Below the pieces are notes generated by a model, which was given only the letters and a program-made list of their open reading frames with translations, was not told the origin of the DNA and did no database searches. From positions 13,273,001 to 13,337,000 of the forward strand of contig OU015567.1 in assembly GCA_907165135.1 (NCBI GenBank): DNA of 64,000 nucleotides, written 5' to 3'. This stretch comes from Oikopleura dioica (lineage: Eukaryota > Chordata > Appendicularia > Copelata > Oikopleuridae). Below, one piece after another: positions 23,391-35,521 of this stretch; the stretch's first letter is position 1; each line of letters starts with the position of its first letter. The position numbers and the translations under genes were made by a program.

Positions 23391-25137
23391 ATGGGTCAGT
23401 CTGGTTCGAAAGTTCGAAAAGTCTTTGCAATATGTTGCTGGGCTGAACTTGTTCTGGGAATAATTGGTTTTGGAACGGTCATTTGGATCAAGACCAGTGG
23501 CATCAATAAAAATGTAAAAGGTTTGAAAAGATGCTCCTCCTTGATTTTCATCGCGAAGAATTTGTTATTCCTGAGAGTTAAGAATTTCTTAAGATTATGT
23601 TTTGGGAATAATTGGGGCGCTATATTTTATCCTTTGCTCGGTGCTGGGAATTCTTGGCAGCTCATGCTCGTCCAGTTGTCTCCTTATTCACCACGCCAGC
23701 TGTGCCATCCTGTCTGCAATGATTACTTCTGCGGTGACTTGTCTCTACTTGATCGGTACCGTACTTCCGCTTGCTATTTCGAAATACAACAAGCTCCTTT
23801 TTAGATGATACAAATTTATCCGGCTTCAAAAGAGCCCCAGAATCTTGGCAAAACAGCTTGATTATTTTGGGAAGCTTGATCATGACTATATGCTTTTGCT
23901 TGTCAATTCTCGGAGCGTATTGGGTCAGAAATGGAATAATCAGAGGCGCAGTGATAAAAAGTCGAGTGACTTCTCCGACTGTTTTCGTATGAAATGGTCC
24001 TCATGAAACAGCTTTTGATATTCTTTAGTCGGGAACACAGCAGGGCAAAGACTACAGGATGCGGATTCCAGAGTTTGAAGGAAGAGAAAGAATAGAGCGC
24101 GGCTTATCACCCGTCGGAAGATCAGGAAATCAAAGAAATCATTTGGAAACGCGCTCTGTCATTTCTTTCCGCCCGCCATCGACACGACAAGGTACTGTAC
24201 TCTACTGCAGCATTGAAAATTAAATTTATCAGGGGCAGCTTATTCTCGTCTTGAAAACATGGATCGTCCGGAATCGCGCATAAGCATGGCATACAGAAAC
24301 ATGGAAGGAGGAACTTTTGATCGTTCAGAAAGTCGACTATCTCGTCGATCACTAGGTCCTCCTCGTCCTCCACCGCCAAGATCTCCCCGTCCAGAGTCTC
24401 CAAGAGTCGAGACGACGGATCTCAGCCGTTTGGGATCTTTAGGTAACAACTGCGGATATACAGTATGTTTTACGATACAGTATACAGTGGCTTTATCGAA
24501 TTGATGACCGAGAGCTACCTTAGATTCGCCAGATAAAGTTTCTAAAAGGAGGCTTTATAAAAGAAGCAACACATCGCGAATTGAAATGATTTCAGATCGT
24601 GAAATGGTTCGCCAAACTTCCAAGCGCGCGAGCATGATCGAAGAAGAAACAAGAAAGGTAAGAAAGGAAAGAGGAGTTCCTCTTTTCAAGGGTTTCTCTA
24701 GCCAAGTTTTTAGATAAAAGTAGAAGAAGCTAAGAAAGTGTTGGAAGAAGAAGCAAGAAGAAGTCGGGATGAAACGCAATCTAATCAATCAGAGTTCGGG
24801 TCCGAAAAATGATATATTCGGTTGACAACAATAATGATGTAAATGAAACATTACGGTTTAACAACAGTGGCGCCTAAAAAGATCATCGCCATGTTGTCAA
24901 TAAACAAGGTCCGACCCCGAAACGGAGAAACGTATTGAGCCAATAACGCCACCTTCTATGCCGCAGCGGGTGATCCACCAAGACCCCTCAATCGCTTCCT
25001 TCAAACATTCGACACATCACGTCCCGTCCGGGCGAATTACATCCGGCCCGAGTTTGGACACTTTAGACAAGATTCTTTACGACGCAGAGGATGGAAAATC
25101 GGATCACGGGAAGAGCACGTTTTCTGTCAATTATTAA
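23391..25137 (+). CDS. Four-pass membrane protein with long Ser/Arg-rich tail
   Basis: The start MGQSGSKVRK is a good N-myristoylation context. Four hydrophobic helices follow: one near FAICCWAELVLGIIGFGTV, one near GIIGALYFILCSVLGILGS, one near ILSAMITSAVTCLYLIGTV, and one near SLIILGSLIMTICFCLSIL. The loops are short. This topology resembles MS4A, TMEM or claudin-like tetraspans, but I cannot assign a family. The cytoplasmic tail is long, with RPESRISMAYR, a Pro-rich stretch (PPRPPPPRSPRP) and a charged helix (KVEEAKKVLEEEARRSRDE). A stop at 24810-24812 would end the protein. A possible 100-nt intron (donor near 24800) adds an exon ending KSTFSVNY at 25137. Several intron positions are approximate. 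Confidence 0.6.
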
Positions 25138-25855
25138 CCTATCTAACCTGCAGCATGATTTTGGACAATAAACAAGCAGTTTTTGTTAAATAAATAGCGG
25201 ATTTATATTTTCACAAGTTCTACAGAGTAATAGTAAGTATGAGTTAAACCGTTGGATCATATAAATGTATGTTTGGAACAGCGCGTAGTTAAATATTTAA
25301 AATACCAGAGAAATTATACCGGCCCAACTTGAGCACAGTTAATTTCGCGTTGGATTCCGCAAAATCGCCAAAACCAAAACCTGGGTCAAGTCGATTTGGG
25401 AAGACATATCTACAAGAAATTATAATACATGACTGAATAATAATGTTGAAAGAGAAAATTGAACTGGTAAAGCAACAAGGCAAAAGAATTTTATGCTGGT
25501 GGTGGTTTTTAGCAAGAATGTTAAAAACAGAGTAAAGGCAACTTTGTTGGTAGTTATTTAGGACACTGGCCGGCAGTGAGCGATTGTTTTAGTTTTTAAT
25601 TGGAGATGAATTAAGAATAGAATATTAGAATATTTCTCGATTGAGTGAACACTTTCATCTGAAAGTCGTTTCATTGAAGTTTTAGAATAGTACCGTTTTT
25701 GATAGGGCGTAAATGTTAGAAGGAAGATACAAATTCTGTAGCTTGGTAAAGTAGCGTTTTTAATAAGCGTTATAAATTCATATTCTGAAACTGTTCTCTC
25801 TACCGCAATAATTGAAGGCAAAAGTACGTAGGAATTTTTTGTTCATTCACTCGGA
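25138..25855. other. Convergent 3' spacer
   Basis: An AT-rich spacer between two converging genes. An AATAAA hexamer near 25165 probably serves the upstream + strand gene. No coding exon or repeat was recognised. Confidence 0.5.
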
Positions 25856-28651
25856 TCAAGCATCAACCTGGATTTCTTCGTCCTCATCGGTAAGATGTTC
25901 ACCTTCACTCACAGCGATGGTGCCCTGATCCTGGATGATATCTTCGCGTTTAACCAGCGGCGTCTGTTCTACTGTAAGCTCTCGCTTTGGCAGGACGACG
26001 GCAGGTTGATGTTGAGTGTGGATGGGATGCGCGACTGTTGAACCATTGCTGGCAGATCTATCAATTACTACGGGCGGAGTGACAGTAACTGGCTTGAAGA
26101 GTGGCATAAATCCTCCGGGTGCTTTGATTTCGATCTTCGCCGTCGTCGGTTTCTGATCAGGCTGGGTATACGCAAGGACGTACTCGGGCTGCTTCTCAGT
26201 CTTTTTCGAAACATTTATGGAAGAAATCATGGTGGAAGAAGTTCTAGGGCTGTGTTGATCGTCACTCTGTTTTTCAAGGATGCATCGGCGTTCGATACAT
26301 TTTTGCTTCAAACGACCGGGGCCGCCAAATTTGGGTTTATCCAAGCAGAAACGACAGCTTTAAACATGATTTGATTTCTTACACTAAAAGGACTAGAATT
26401 ACCTTCCACAATCTGGTGCACCGCAGGGTTCACACTTGTGGCATTGAAAAGTAGGCCGTCGTCTATAACTTCCTCCTCCTTCATTCGGACTTTTCGGCGG
26501 GGTTTTCTCAATGCGAGCAATTTCCCCTTTCTGGTCGATGATTCCGATTTGCACGCGCTTCTCATCTCCATTTTTCACTTCGTAGCTTGATTCGGAGTCC
26601 TTTCGCGAGCCTTAATTTATTTTGTCAATTTCCGCTGTCATTTACAAAAGATGGGATAATAGAAAGCTCAATCCTTTTTAGGGTGATCAGTTTAGACAAT
26701 CCGTTATTCAATTTTTATCGATTCGTACCTGTAGAACCAGTGCTCCTGCGACAGCCTCGAATCTGACTCTGGCGATAATAGACGCACGTTCGGAGACGAC
26801 ATTTGCGCCGCTTGGTGTTTGGCCCGCCGAACTTCGGCTTGTCGAGACAGTAATCGCACTGACCACAGTCGTCTAGGCGTTGACAACGGTCGCATCGCCC
26901 GCAAGCCTAGATATAAGTTTAAGCACAGTTGTTGAAGAAGCAATTTTTTTTAGAAAAAAATTCATCAAAAATTGAACTGACATAAAAATCAATTGATTAT
27001 TATGAAATGTGCCGGGAATAAGGAAATTCCATTTCCCCTCGCATAACAAACCTGCTTCTTTTCAACGGCTTTGGCGAGTAGCTGTTCCCTCATGTTTGGG
27101 CGATCTGCGGTGAGCGGCATCCGCGCCGCTGCCGAATCCGCCAACAATGACAGTCCAGAGGTCATGTGACTCACTTTCACTGGGGGTCCTCCGTTTCCTT
27201 GACTTTGGGCTTGGATTTGGTGCTGACCGTTAGCACTAACCGCCTGGTTTACCCCATTGATCGAGGAATCACTGCCGGATACTTCGATTTTAACGGAAGC
27301 TTCTTGATGTCTCCGCTTTTTTGGGAGAAGATCATGTCCAGCCTAAATCAAAATAATCTGAGATACGAACAATTTATATCTAACTTATCGATTAAAAATC
27401 TTAGATCTACAAGCGGCTCTAAATTTTCCTTTGTTCTTACCTTTTTTTCGGGGGAAAATCCATTTTCTTGAGAAAGTTGTGCCTGAAGTCTGTGATGATT
27501 AGTTGGGGCACCATTTGGCGTTGTTTGCGCGAGTTTTAGAGAGATCTGCGGGCTCCCGTTCTGTGCAACAACTGCTCTAGGCTTCGGTTTCAGCGGCTGT
27601 TGCTGCGGTGTTGCTGGTGGCGTCCATCTTTCACACGCCAAGCATTTCACTCCGCCAGCCTGGACGATTTCGCAGTCGACGTGCCGGACCTGTAATTTCA
27701 GGATTAAAAATTATAAAATTTAAATTGCACGTTTTCCGTTCGAACGATTTCCTTACAGATTCGGTGAAAATATATCCTATTTATATATAAATACAAGCTT
27801 TGAATTTGAAATTTTATCCACTTAGGAGTGGGTTTGTGCGCAGCGTCTTACCGTTCTGGAAAATCTATCTTCCACCGCGACGCGATTATTGTCATTATCG
27901 AGAAAGACCGCTGTGCCGAGCGTTGAAATTGATCGGCAAATATTCTCAGCGACTTGAACGCCCGGGCAAATTTTGATTTTCAGCACGCTGCTGAAGAAGA
28001 GCTCCGCGGTATCGTGTGTCACGCGTTCGGGAAAGTTTGGAAGGGCCAGTTCCGGGCACACTTTTCGCCCGTGAATTGTTAAGTCCCAGAGTAGATCTTT
28101 GTAAATGTGGATGATGTAGCTGGCGGAGACATCGAAGATCGGGTCTTCAGCGAGTTGCATGAGTCGGACAAATTGGACCTGAAGAGAGACGTTTATGTAT
28201 TTATGTCGTTTATTACTGAGTCGAAGAGGCTGAGTGTCAGACATGAAAGAAATAGAGACACGAGCAGCAGCTGTATCTTACACGCTGCGTGGAGTACAGC
28301 CCCACGCGGCGTTATTGCCTTGGCTAAGCGGTTTTCGCACAAAAGGGAGCTCGATTGGATTATTACAGGCAGCCCTTGGAGAAACTTTGGCTCCCGCGGT
28401 CGCCGATTCGACACAGCTAGACACACGGCTCAACAATTAGGCCGACTTACTCTTTTATCATCGACTTTTTCGGGAGAATGAACGAGGAGAAATCCATGGG
28501 GTGCGGCGACGGAGCAGATTTTTGCAATGGTGTTTATCGCCGTCTGATTCTCGATCTTCTGTGCTTCCTGCTTTACGGAGTGCTCTGTCTTATGTCCATT
28601 TTGAACTGTTTGAGGTGGCTGGTCGGTTTGGGAAGAATCGTGCAGCTGTGG
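25856..28651 (-). CDS. Protein with two CXXC zinc fingers (MBD1/CXXC class)
   Basis: CXXC fingers bind unmethylated CpG DNA. The first (about 26900-26750) reads RCDRCQRLDDCGQCDYCL, then KPKFGGPN and RRKCRLRTC. The second (about 26460-26280) reads CHKCEPCGAPDCG, then after a short intron CRFCLDKPKFGGPG and QKCIERRC. Both keep the KFGG loop and the eight zinc cysteines. Upstream exons form a folded-looking region (IFDVSASYIIHIYKDLLWDL, then VKIKICPG-like strands) and a Cys pair (VKCLACERW) that I cannot assign. The C-terminal region is acidic and ends DEDEEIQVDA. Introns are mostly GT-AG, for example a phase-0 junction ending DDKR before VQFVRLMQL. The first exon with the start codon was not found. 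A chromatin or CpG-reading role follows from the domain class. Confidence 0.75.
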
Positions 28652-29027
28652 CTATAATTGCTGTTTAGAAATTGGAGGTTTCTAAGGAAAAAATCCAACT
28701 TTCCGCGCTGGTTCACTAATCAAAGATGAGTACTCTCGCCAAAGAACTCCGAGAAGTCCGAAGAAATAAGTTTCAAAAGCGAGTCCTTGGAAATTGAAAC
28801 CTGCGAAAAATCCTTTCATGACTAAATCGAAAAGCTCTCTTTACAGTGGACTACGAAACAGATTGATATGTAAGAATTTCATCTAGAGAAATGGTGAAAT
28901 CGAATGAAACGATCTCTAGAATCAAACAAGAAACCCGATTTCCAGTAAGAGGTTCTTTTTCCTTCGAAGGGGATTGACGATTCCGGATTGTGGAAGTGAT
29001 TAATTGTAAGGCACTGTAAGCCATTTA

Positions 29028-30000
29028 CAGTGAAACCCCAACTTAAGGCCCAGCAACTTAAGGCCACTTTTTTGAAAAAACCCCAAAATCTGTCATCCGA
29101 AAAAAATCCAACTTAAGGGGGTAGAACTAGATTTTCGGAAAAACCGTGATTTTCGGAGGGCACTTTAAATAAGAAAAACCTGTTTTTACTTGTGATTACG
29201 CAATTTCCTCAAAAATGTTGCTAGATAAATGGTTAAACTATCTTAAAATGAGATTTAAAAAATTTGGCTGGTCACGTGACTCGATATATTTGAGGACGCG
29301 AATACGCAAAAATTGCGATTTTCGAAGAGATGGGTTGACGTTTCGCTCTCTAGCGCCAAAATGTGTTGACGAAAAAAAATTTTAAGAAAAATGTTGTTAG
29401 ATCTAAGTTTGTTCTTTCTTCAACCGAAGAGAGAATTTGAAAATCTAAGCTCTCCTCGCTTTGAGCGCCGGTCTAGAATCGGCTATTTTCGAAAAACCTA
29501 GTTCTACCCCCTTAAGGCCACTTTTTTCCATTTTTATTCACAGTAAGTAAATCGCAGGAAAACAGGCGAGAAATGGGGAAGATAAGATATTTTTCGTAAA
29601 AATTTTCTTGGAATTTCTTTCAAATATAATATAAAGAAACTTTTATAGTTGAAACTGTCTGTAGACATGATAATAACGAGAAAAAACTTCTAAATTTTGA
29701 TTCATCAAGGAAAAATTTAAACCGTGAAATTTTAGTTTACAGGCCTGCAAAGCCTGTGAAACCCGAAAAAACAGGACCTGTTCCTGTGTTTTTTATCCTG
29801 TCCTGTTTCCTGTTTCGCAGATGGGCCAAAAAATAAAATCCCTGTTCCTGTGTACAGGATTCCGAGGCCAGATTCAGTCCCTTGCTCCAGAAATAGAAAA
29901 ATTTTAGCGTCATCCAACTTAGTTGGAGAATCACCCAACTTAAGGCCACTTTTCAAATTAGCTGTCATCCAAAAAGTGGCCTTAAGTTGGGGTTTCACTG
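29028..30000. mobile_element. Nonautonomous Tc1/mariner-type element (MITE), TA flanks
   Basis: The left end reads CAGTGAAACCCCAACTTAAG and the right end is its inverted complement, ending in GTTGGGGTTTCACTG. Both ends are bordered by TA (29026-29027 and 30001-30002), as expected for target-site duplication by the Tc1/mariner superfamily. The interior repeats the unit CAACTTAAGGCCACTTTT several times and encodes no transposase. The present length is 973 bp, of which 399 bp belong to a second element inserted at 29113-29511. The uninterrupted element would be about 574 bp. Confidence 0.85.
29117..29511. mobile_element. TTAA-flanked inverted-repeat element nested in the first
   Basis: The left end GGGGGTAGAACTAG (29117-29130) is exactly complementary to the right end CTAGTTCTACCCCC (29498-29511). 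TTAA borders both sides (29113-29116 and 29512-29515). Removing the insert with one TTAA restores CAACTTAAGGCCACTTTT, the repeat unit of the host element. That shows directly that this is a later insertion. TTAA targets are typical of piggyBac-type transposition; no transposase is encoded in the 395 bp. Confidence 0.85.
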
Positions 30001-33000
30001 TATACTGCAAATACGCTGATGTGAAAATATAAACCGAGCTTCTTACATGAAAACGCCTTGTAATTGAAGTTAGAATGAGCGATATAAAAATAGCCAAGCA
30101 TGAAATCGTTGAAGAAGAAACAACTGGCTCGTTTAGAACGAACTCAAAGAAAGGGTAATGCGTTGGATAATTCGCCCTCCGCTGCGAGAGGCCCTTAAAA
30201 CGAGCGCATCGCGCATGCGCGCAGTGCAGCTACCCTAAAGCTCGCTTTCCCCGTCAGAGAATGAAAGCTTTACTGCACAGCGCGCTTTACCACACCCGCC
30301 GCTCAAGTTCATGATTTCAGATGTTTTTTTCTGAAACATTCTATTAAACACTCTTACAGTTCCAGTAATTCAACAATTAGACTACTGATCATTAGATCTC
30401 CATATCATCTAACTTCATGAAAAACATCGAGTGTTTTAAATCCTTCTGAAGAGCGTAAATCATTGAGTTTAGTTTTCTCATTGAATGTACTCGAAAATGA
30501 CCACCGGAGCCTTTAAAAGTTGCTCTGTGTTTCTTTCTAGTGCTCACGATAAACAAGAAAGGCTCATTAACATGTGTAAAAATTCCACCTTTAAGTTTAT
30601 GAAAATTCAACTTTTGGAGAGGTCGTCCACCGCGCGCTCCATTATCGCCAAAGTAAGCGCCTTCGGTGGAAAAAAGGGCAGCGCAAATTCAATTCGCAGC
30701 GCTGCGGCGGAGCGGGGCAGCGTATAACGCCACGGCGGACTTGACATCCTTAATTTTGGCGAGGCTCCCTAACTCACGGGACTTGCTACTTGTACGGAAC
30801 GCGCGCGCGTTTCCCGAGAGCGGCGAATAGTAATTATACAGACACGCGTTGAAAAACTGCGTTCTTGGCGTTAATGGATATTCAGGAACCGGGGTTTATC
30901 GGGGGATGAATGTTTGTCTCGAAACCCGTAAATATCGACTAGAGGCTGAATATGACTGTAACAATTAGAGTACTCGAGTAGATCTGAATAAGATCATCTT
31001 CAGTAAACTTTGAAACAACAAAAATTTGCCACAAAGATGAGGAATTGTTGTTTGAATGTGGCGGTTGTCTTAACGCCAGAGCTAGTCGTATGGATAGTTC
31101 CCAGTGTGACGTGCGAGCGGTCTGTCGGGCCGAAGCGCGTTTCTACCCGCGCCTTCCAAAAGTCACGTGGCCACCCTAGCTTAGAGCTGCGCTGGAGCCA
31201 TACTGCGTGCACTCGCGCTCAAACCCGCTACTAACCACCCTAGACTCCAACCAACTCAACTCAAGACCGGTCAGCTTGCTTTTTAGCGGATTACCGCCGG
31301 TAGTTTCCACTTGAGACAAAATTTAAGAGACGACGGGATGAAATCTGATGTTTACTGTAAACTGCATTAAGCACATGATGGTATTTTGTTTCCAAAGGGT
31401 CTTCATAAATCATCCGACATATTTTTTATAATGAAAAGCTCGAGAATGGGATTAAAATAGATATCCCGTACTTTGGGAGACATAGAAGATTACCACAGAT
31501 GTGTGGGTCAAAAAAATGTTTTACCTCATCTTGTACTGGCGCTGGAGTCGAAATGGGTTGCGTTACGATCGGCTGGACAGCTACACCATTCATTCTATTT
31601 TTCTAGCGCTTCTAATCTTCGTGGAATCTCTCGAAAACCGCCAAAAGTGCGATTTTCGTACTCAAAACAACCAGCTATCGCCTTCTTCTTCGTCTAGAAA
31701 TCTTCGTGGGGTCGAGGGAAACCTCTCTGTGTTGAAAATTTGGTCTTGGAAGGAAATTTATTTTGGGAAATAATTTTTGTTCCTTTTGCGCGATTTCTGC
31801 GCGTTGTGGCGGGGTGTTTAGCGTGTCGGGCGGGCGGCGGTAGCGCATCGGGACGGGTAGCGGCCGAGCGCGAGCTCAAACCAAAAAATTGAGAATTCAC
31901 AGGCTTAGCTTGCTCTAACCGAGCTCAAGATCTGAACGAGGGTCTTTTTTCATCATATTAATTTAGTTGAACCAACATTTGTTTCCAAGGATTCTTCGTA
32001 ACGAAAAATATTTTGTTGGTCAAATTTAATTTAGCTTCAATTATTTACAGAAATGAGCTGTCATCATTTCTGTTTTCCATTCAGATTTTTATTTACTTGA
32101 CTTATGACAGTTTTCTTTTGTTTCGAAAAATACTGTTATAAAGATATTTTGGCTATTTACTGAATTTTGATAAAATGGGTTGATAGATCAAATAAGACAT
32201 TGATTTTTCAATTGAAAGTAATAAATACGGAAGTTTGGATTCTTGCGATCACCCTAAAAGGAATCCTTTTTGAATTGAGTCCGCAGCGGCAGCGGCGCTT
32301 TCTGGCTCTCTCGCGCGTTTGTGTGACGACCGCGGGGCGGCAGCGCAAAACGACGCGCTTCTCAGATCTCAGAAGAGCTCTTTTATGCTTCATCCTCACT
32401 TTTTGGCAGCTTTCTCGGTACGATACAAATTCATCTCTAAATCGAGAATCGACTTCATACATTCTAGCAGAATACATGTCAATTGCAAACTACAAATTTA
32501 ACTGTGCAAGATACGAAGTTTAAATGACCACAAATTTGGTTCACATGTGAAAATGAGTTAATCTCTAAAATGCGTTTTCCTATGCAGATTTTATATCGTA
32601 ATTTCCTTATTTTCAGGCTCTGAAGAGTCTTGCTAGTAAATATCGATATGTTTTATAAATCGTACACGTTGAGAAAAGCGAGTTTATCTACGTCAGACTC
32701 CGTATCTGCAAGTTCTAGCAGACGATAAAAGCCAATCTCGCTCTTGAAGTGTTCATTTAGCCTTGCTTGAGTGCGCAGCCCTGTTCAAACAAGCGATTTT
32801 TTTCTAGCGATAAATAAAGTGAGCGTAATAAACAAATGGCCTCAAATTTCAAGCTTGGATTCATTTAACCCCAGCGTTCATATTTACTAGATTTTTGTCA
32901 CCCTTGTTAGGGGTTTGAAGCTGGGAGCTTTTTATATGAGTATTGGAAAATTTCAGCCATCTTTAGTGCGTCATTTACGGTTCCGTTAAGTCATGCAGAG

Positions 33001-35521
33001 CTCATAAAAACTGATCCGGTCAGGAACGAACGCCAAATGTCTCACTGCTCCTAATCCAGAGATATTTTAAGAAAGCAACCACTTCAAGCTAAGGGCGTTA
33101 TTTTTTTGACCTGCTCGAACAATACCAATATTTCCCGCCGTAATCCTCCCAGCAAGCCACTTGCAAAGTGCCCGCGATTTTTTAGAACAGCCAGAAATGC
33201 AAAAAGAGCAAGGGCGTTGGCAACACGAAAAATCTTTCAATAAAGAATCTGAAAAATATTTCATTTATAAATTATAAAATAAAGTAAACGCGTCTTGAAT
33301 GAGCAGTAAATGGCTTGTTTGTTGTTTTAATATTTATGCATCGAAAATGATGAGAAAGGAAAAGAGAGGAGCTACAACCAAGAGCTTGACATTCCGCGGT
33401 ACCCCAGTCTTGAAGTCTTCCCTCAACGCTTCCGGCCCATTAGAAAACCAAGGCTCGAGAGCCGATTCATATGTAGAGCTGGCTATTCCCAAAACAACAG
33501 CGCATCCTGCTTACTGTAATCAGACTCTCTTTTAAAAATAATCAATCGTAAATTTTCCATTATTTTATTTGTTGATTGTTCAGATCATCGAAAACGATAT
33601 CGGAAATACGAGTATGGATTTGAATTCAGCCATTTGAGTTGAAGATATATTTCTCCACGCACCCTAGAGCCTAATCTTCAGTTGATTGTCATTGAGTAGC
33701 TACGGAATCAGGGCGGTTTTGGCGATTTCGGGCGGCGAAGGGGCCTCGCGCTCTACAGCGTCACAAGTGGGCCGCTCGCCGAGCGCTAACGCTTAGTTGT
33801 TAAAATCGCCCATTTTGGTTATTCCTCGCCCTAATTTACAACCCTCAAATATAAGAGGTGTTCTATTTGGATAAGTCAAAATATAAACAGGATTCACAAT
33901 AAATTATTCTCACATAATAAGTTACTCTCGTAACTCATCAATTAATTATTGATATTCAATGTTAAACAAATCGGTTAGAATTTCTTTGAACATTTTTGAA
34001 AGCGCGGCTTAAATACCGTATTTCTGAAAAAAAAAATCGGGAGCGAAAAAAGACTAAAATATGAATTGAACTTGAAAATTGAACCGTGGCGACCCTAGAC
34101 GCTATTAGCGCTGGGGCCCGCTGTGTGGATCTTGTACCACACGCGGTAAATACCTTTGGCCAAAGATAATACTGTTAAAACGAAGTTTATTCGAAGTAAT
34201 TGCTCGAATATCAACCAGTTAAAGATAAGAGTATGAAGGCCTTATCTTTCAGTATTCTCGAGAAGAAATACAATTTGATTAATTTCATGAATTCTTTTAA
34301 AAAATGAAAGCGTAAAAGGAGAATTGAGATCTTTATCGCAGCTTTTATACATCATCAAAGAAAAAGAACATTATGAGAACTCTTGAGAATCTTTAACTTC
34401 ACTTTTTGTATCATTTTAAAATTCATAAGAAAAAAGTTTACAGATTTTTTTATCAAAATTGTGGATGACACTTGTCAATTAAGAGATTTAACTTTTTAAC
34501 TGTTGAGAAATCTGCCTTTTGCGTTTTGGTATCCACAAGGTGGAGCGGGTCGTTGGAGGTGTTTTCCTCAGTCAGCAGATTGGCGCGATGCGTGTTTCAG
34601 CGAAGTTGCGCGGAGGTGCGCGCTGGTCTGGTGCTCCGCGGCGAGGAACGAGGAAACATGCTGCAGTAGGGCGGAGCTAAGCGCGCTCTCCGCCACACGC
34701 CCAGCAGTGTGGTGCCGCCGCGGCTAAAAGATCGCTCAAACCCGCACTCCTCCGCCAAACAGTATCCGCTTTAGCCCTACTCCAGCCACAATTCAACTAA
34801 AGCGACTCAGCACAGATTCACTGTAACACTTCAGTTCTTCTCTGTGTTAAAAAGATCAATAATTGGTCTCTGAACTGGATAATCTTCCACCTAAAAAAAT
34901 TTAAGCAAGAGGATGTGGTTTTCGTATCGTGGTTTTTCTGCGAGAACTTCTTTTTCAACAAAATTTTTCAATGAAAGATCTGAAGTGGAGCGCTCTTTTC
35001 TCAGAGTATTTTTGCAATAACGATAAAATTTCAGAGCCGCGACCGCTAATTCTAGTGTGCGGAAAAACTGAGCATAAAAGCATCTTAACGATAAATGAAA
35101 AAGCCAGGGGATCTTTTTACGATGTAGTTCTGGAACGTGAAACTTGTCAGGATTCAGACGTTTTGTGGTTTTTGTAGATCTATTTACGTAAAACTATAAA
35201 ATGTATTGTCAAAATAAGCATCTGACTGTTTTTAACAAGTAAGATCAAGCAAAGATGTCTCTCTTCCATGATTTCAAAGATGAAAAAAAAATAAAAATAT
35301 ACATCTTCTTATGCCAAAATTGATAAGTAATAAGGTTGACAATTGGGAAGGTGTAAACGAAAAACTTCTTTTTTTACTTTTAAAAGTACTCAGCGCGCGG
35401 AGGAACATTGCACAACGTAAATATTGAATCGATCCTGAAGAACAACGCAAGTTTTTCATTGGCTGGAACCGAGCCAATAGTCCTTCGATCATTATTTTAG
35501 AATTCCTCTCCACAACTAGAG

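Larger units (their letters stand above)
28652..35521. other. Gene-poor 6.9-kb region with repeats and GC-rich modules
   Basis: No gene can be supported. The left part holds a transposon nested in another transposon (28.9-30.0 kb). From about 30.2 to 34.8 kb the AT-rich background is broken by at least eight GC-rich patches of 70-260 nt, several sharing short motifs. The promoter of the kinase-like gene at 35522 should lie at the right edge. Confidence 0.5.

Noticed and set aside
28107-28481. 124-residue plus-strand frame
   Set aside because: Opposite strand of well-supported CXXC gene exons.
29732-30097. 121-residue minus-strand frame
   Set aside because: Lies across the end of a MITE and low-complexity CCTGTTCCTGT repeats; not a gene.
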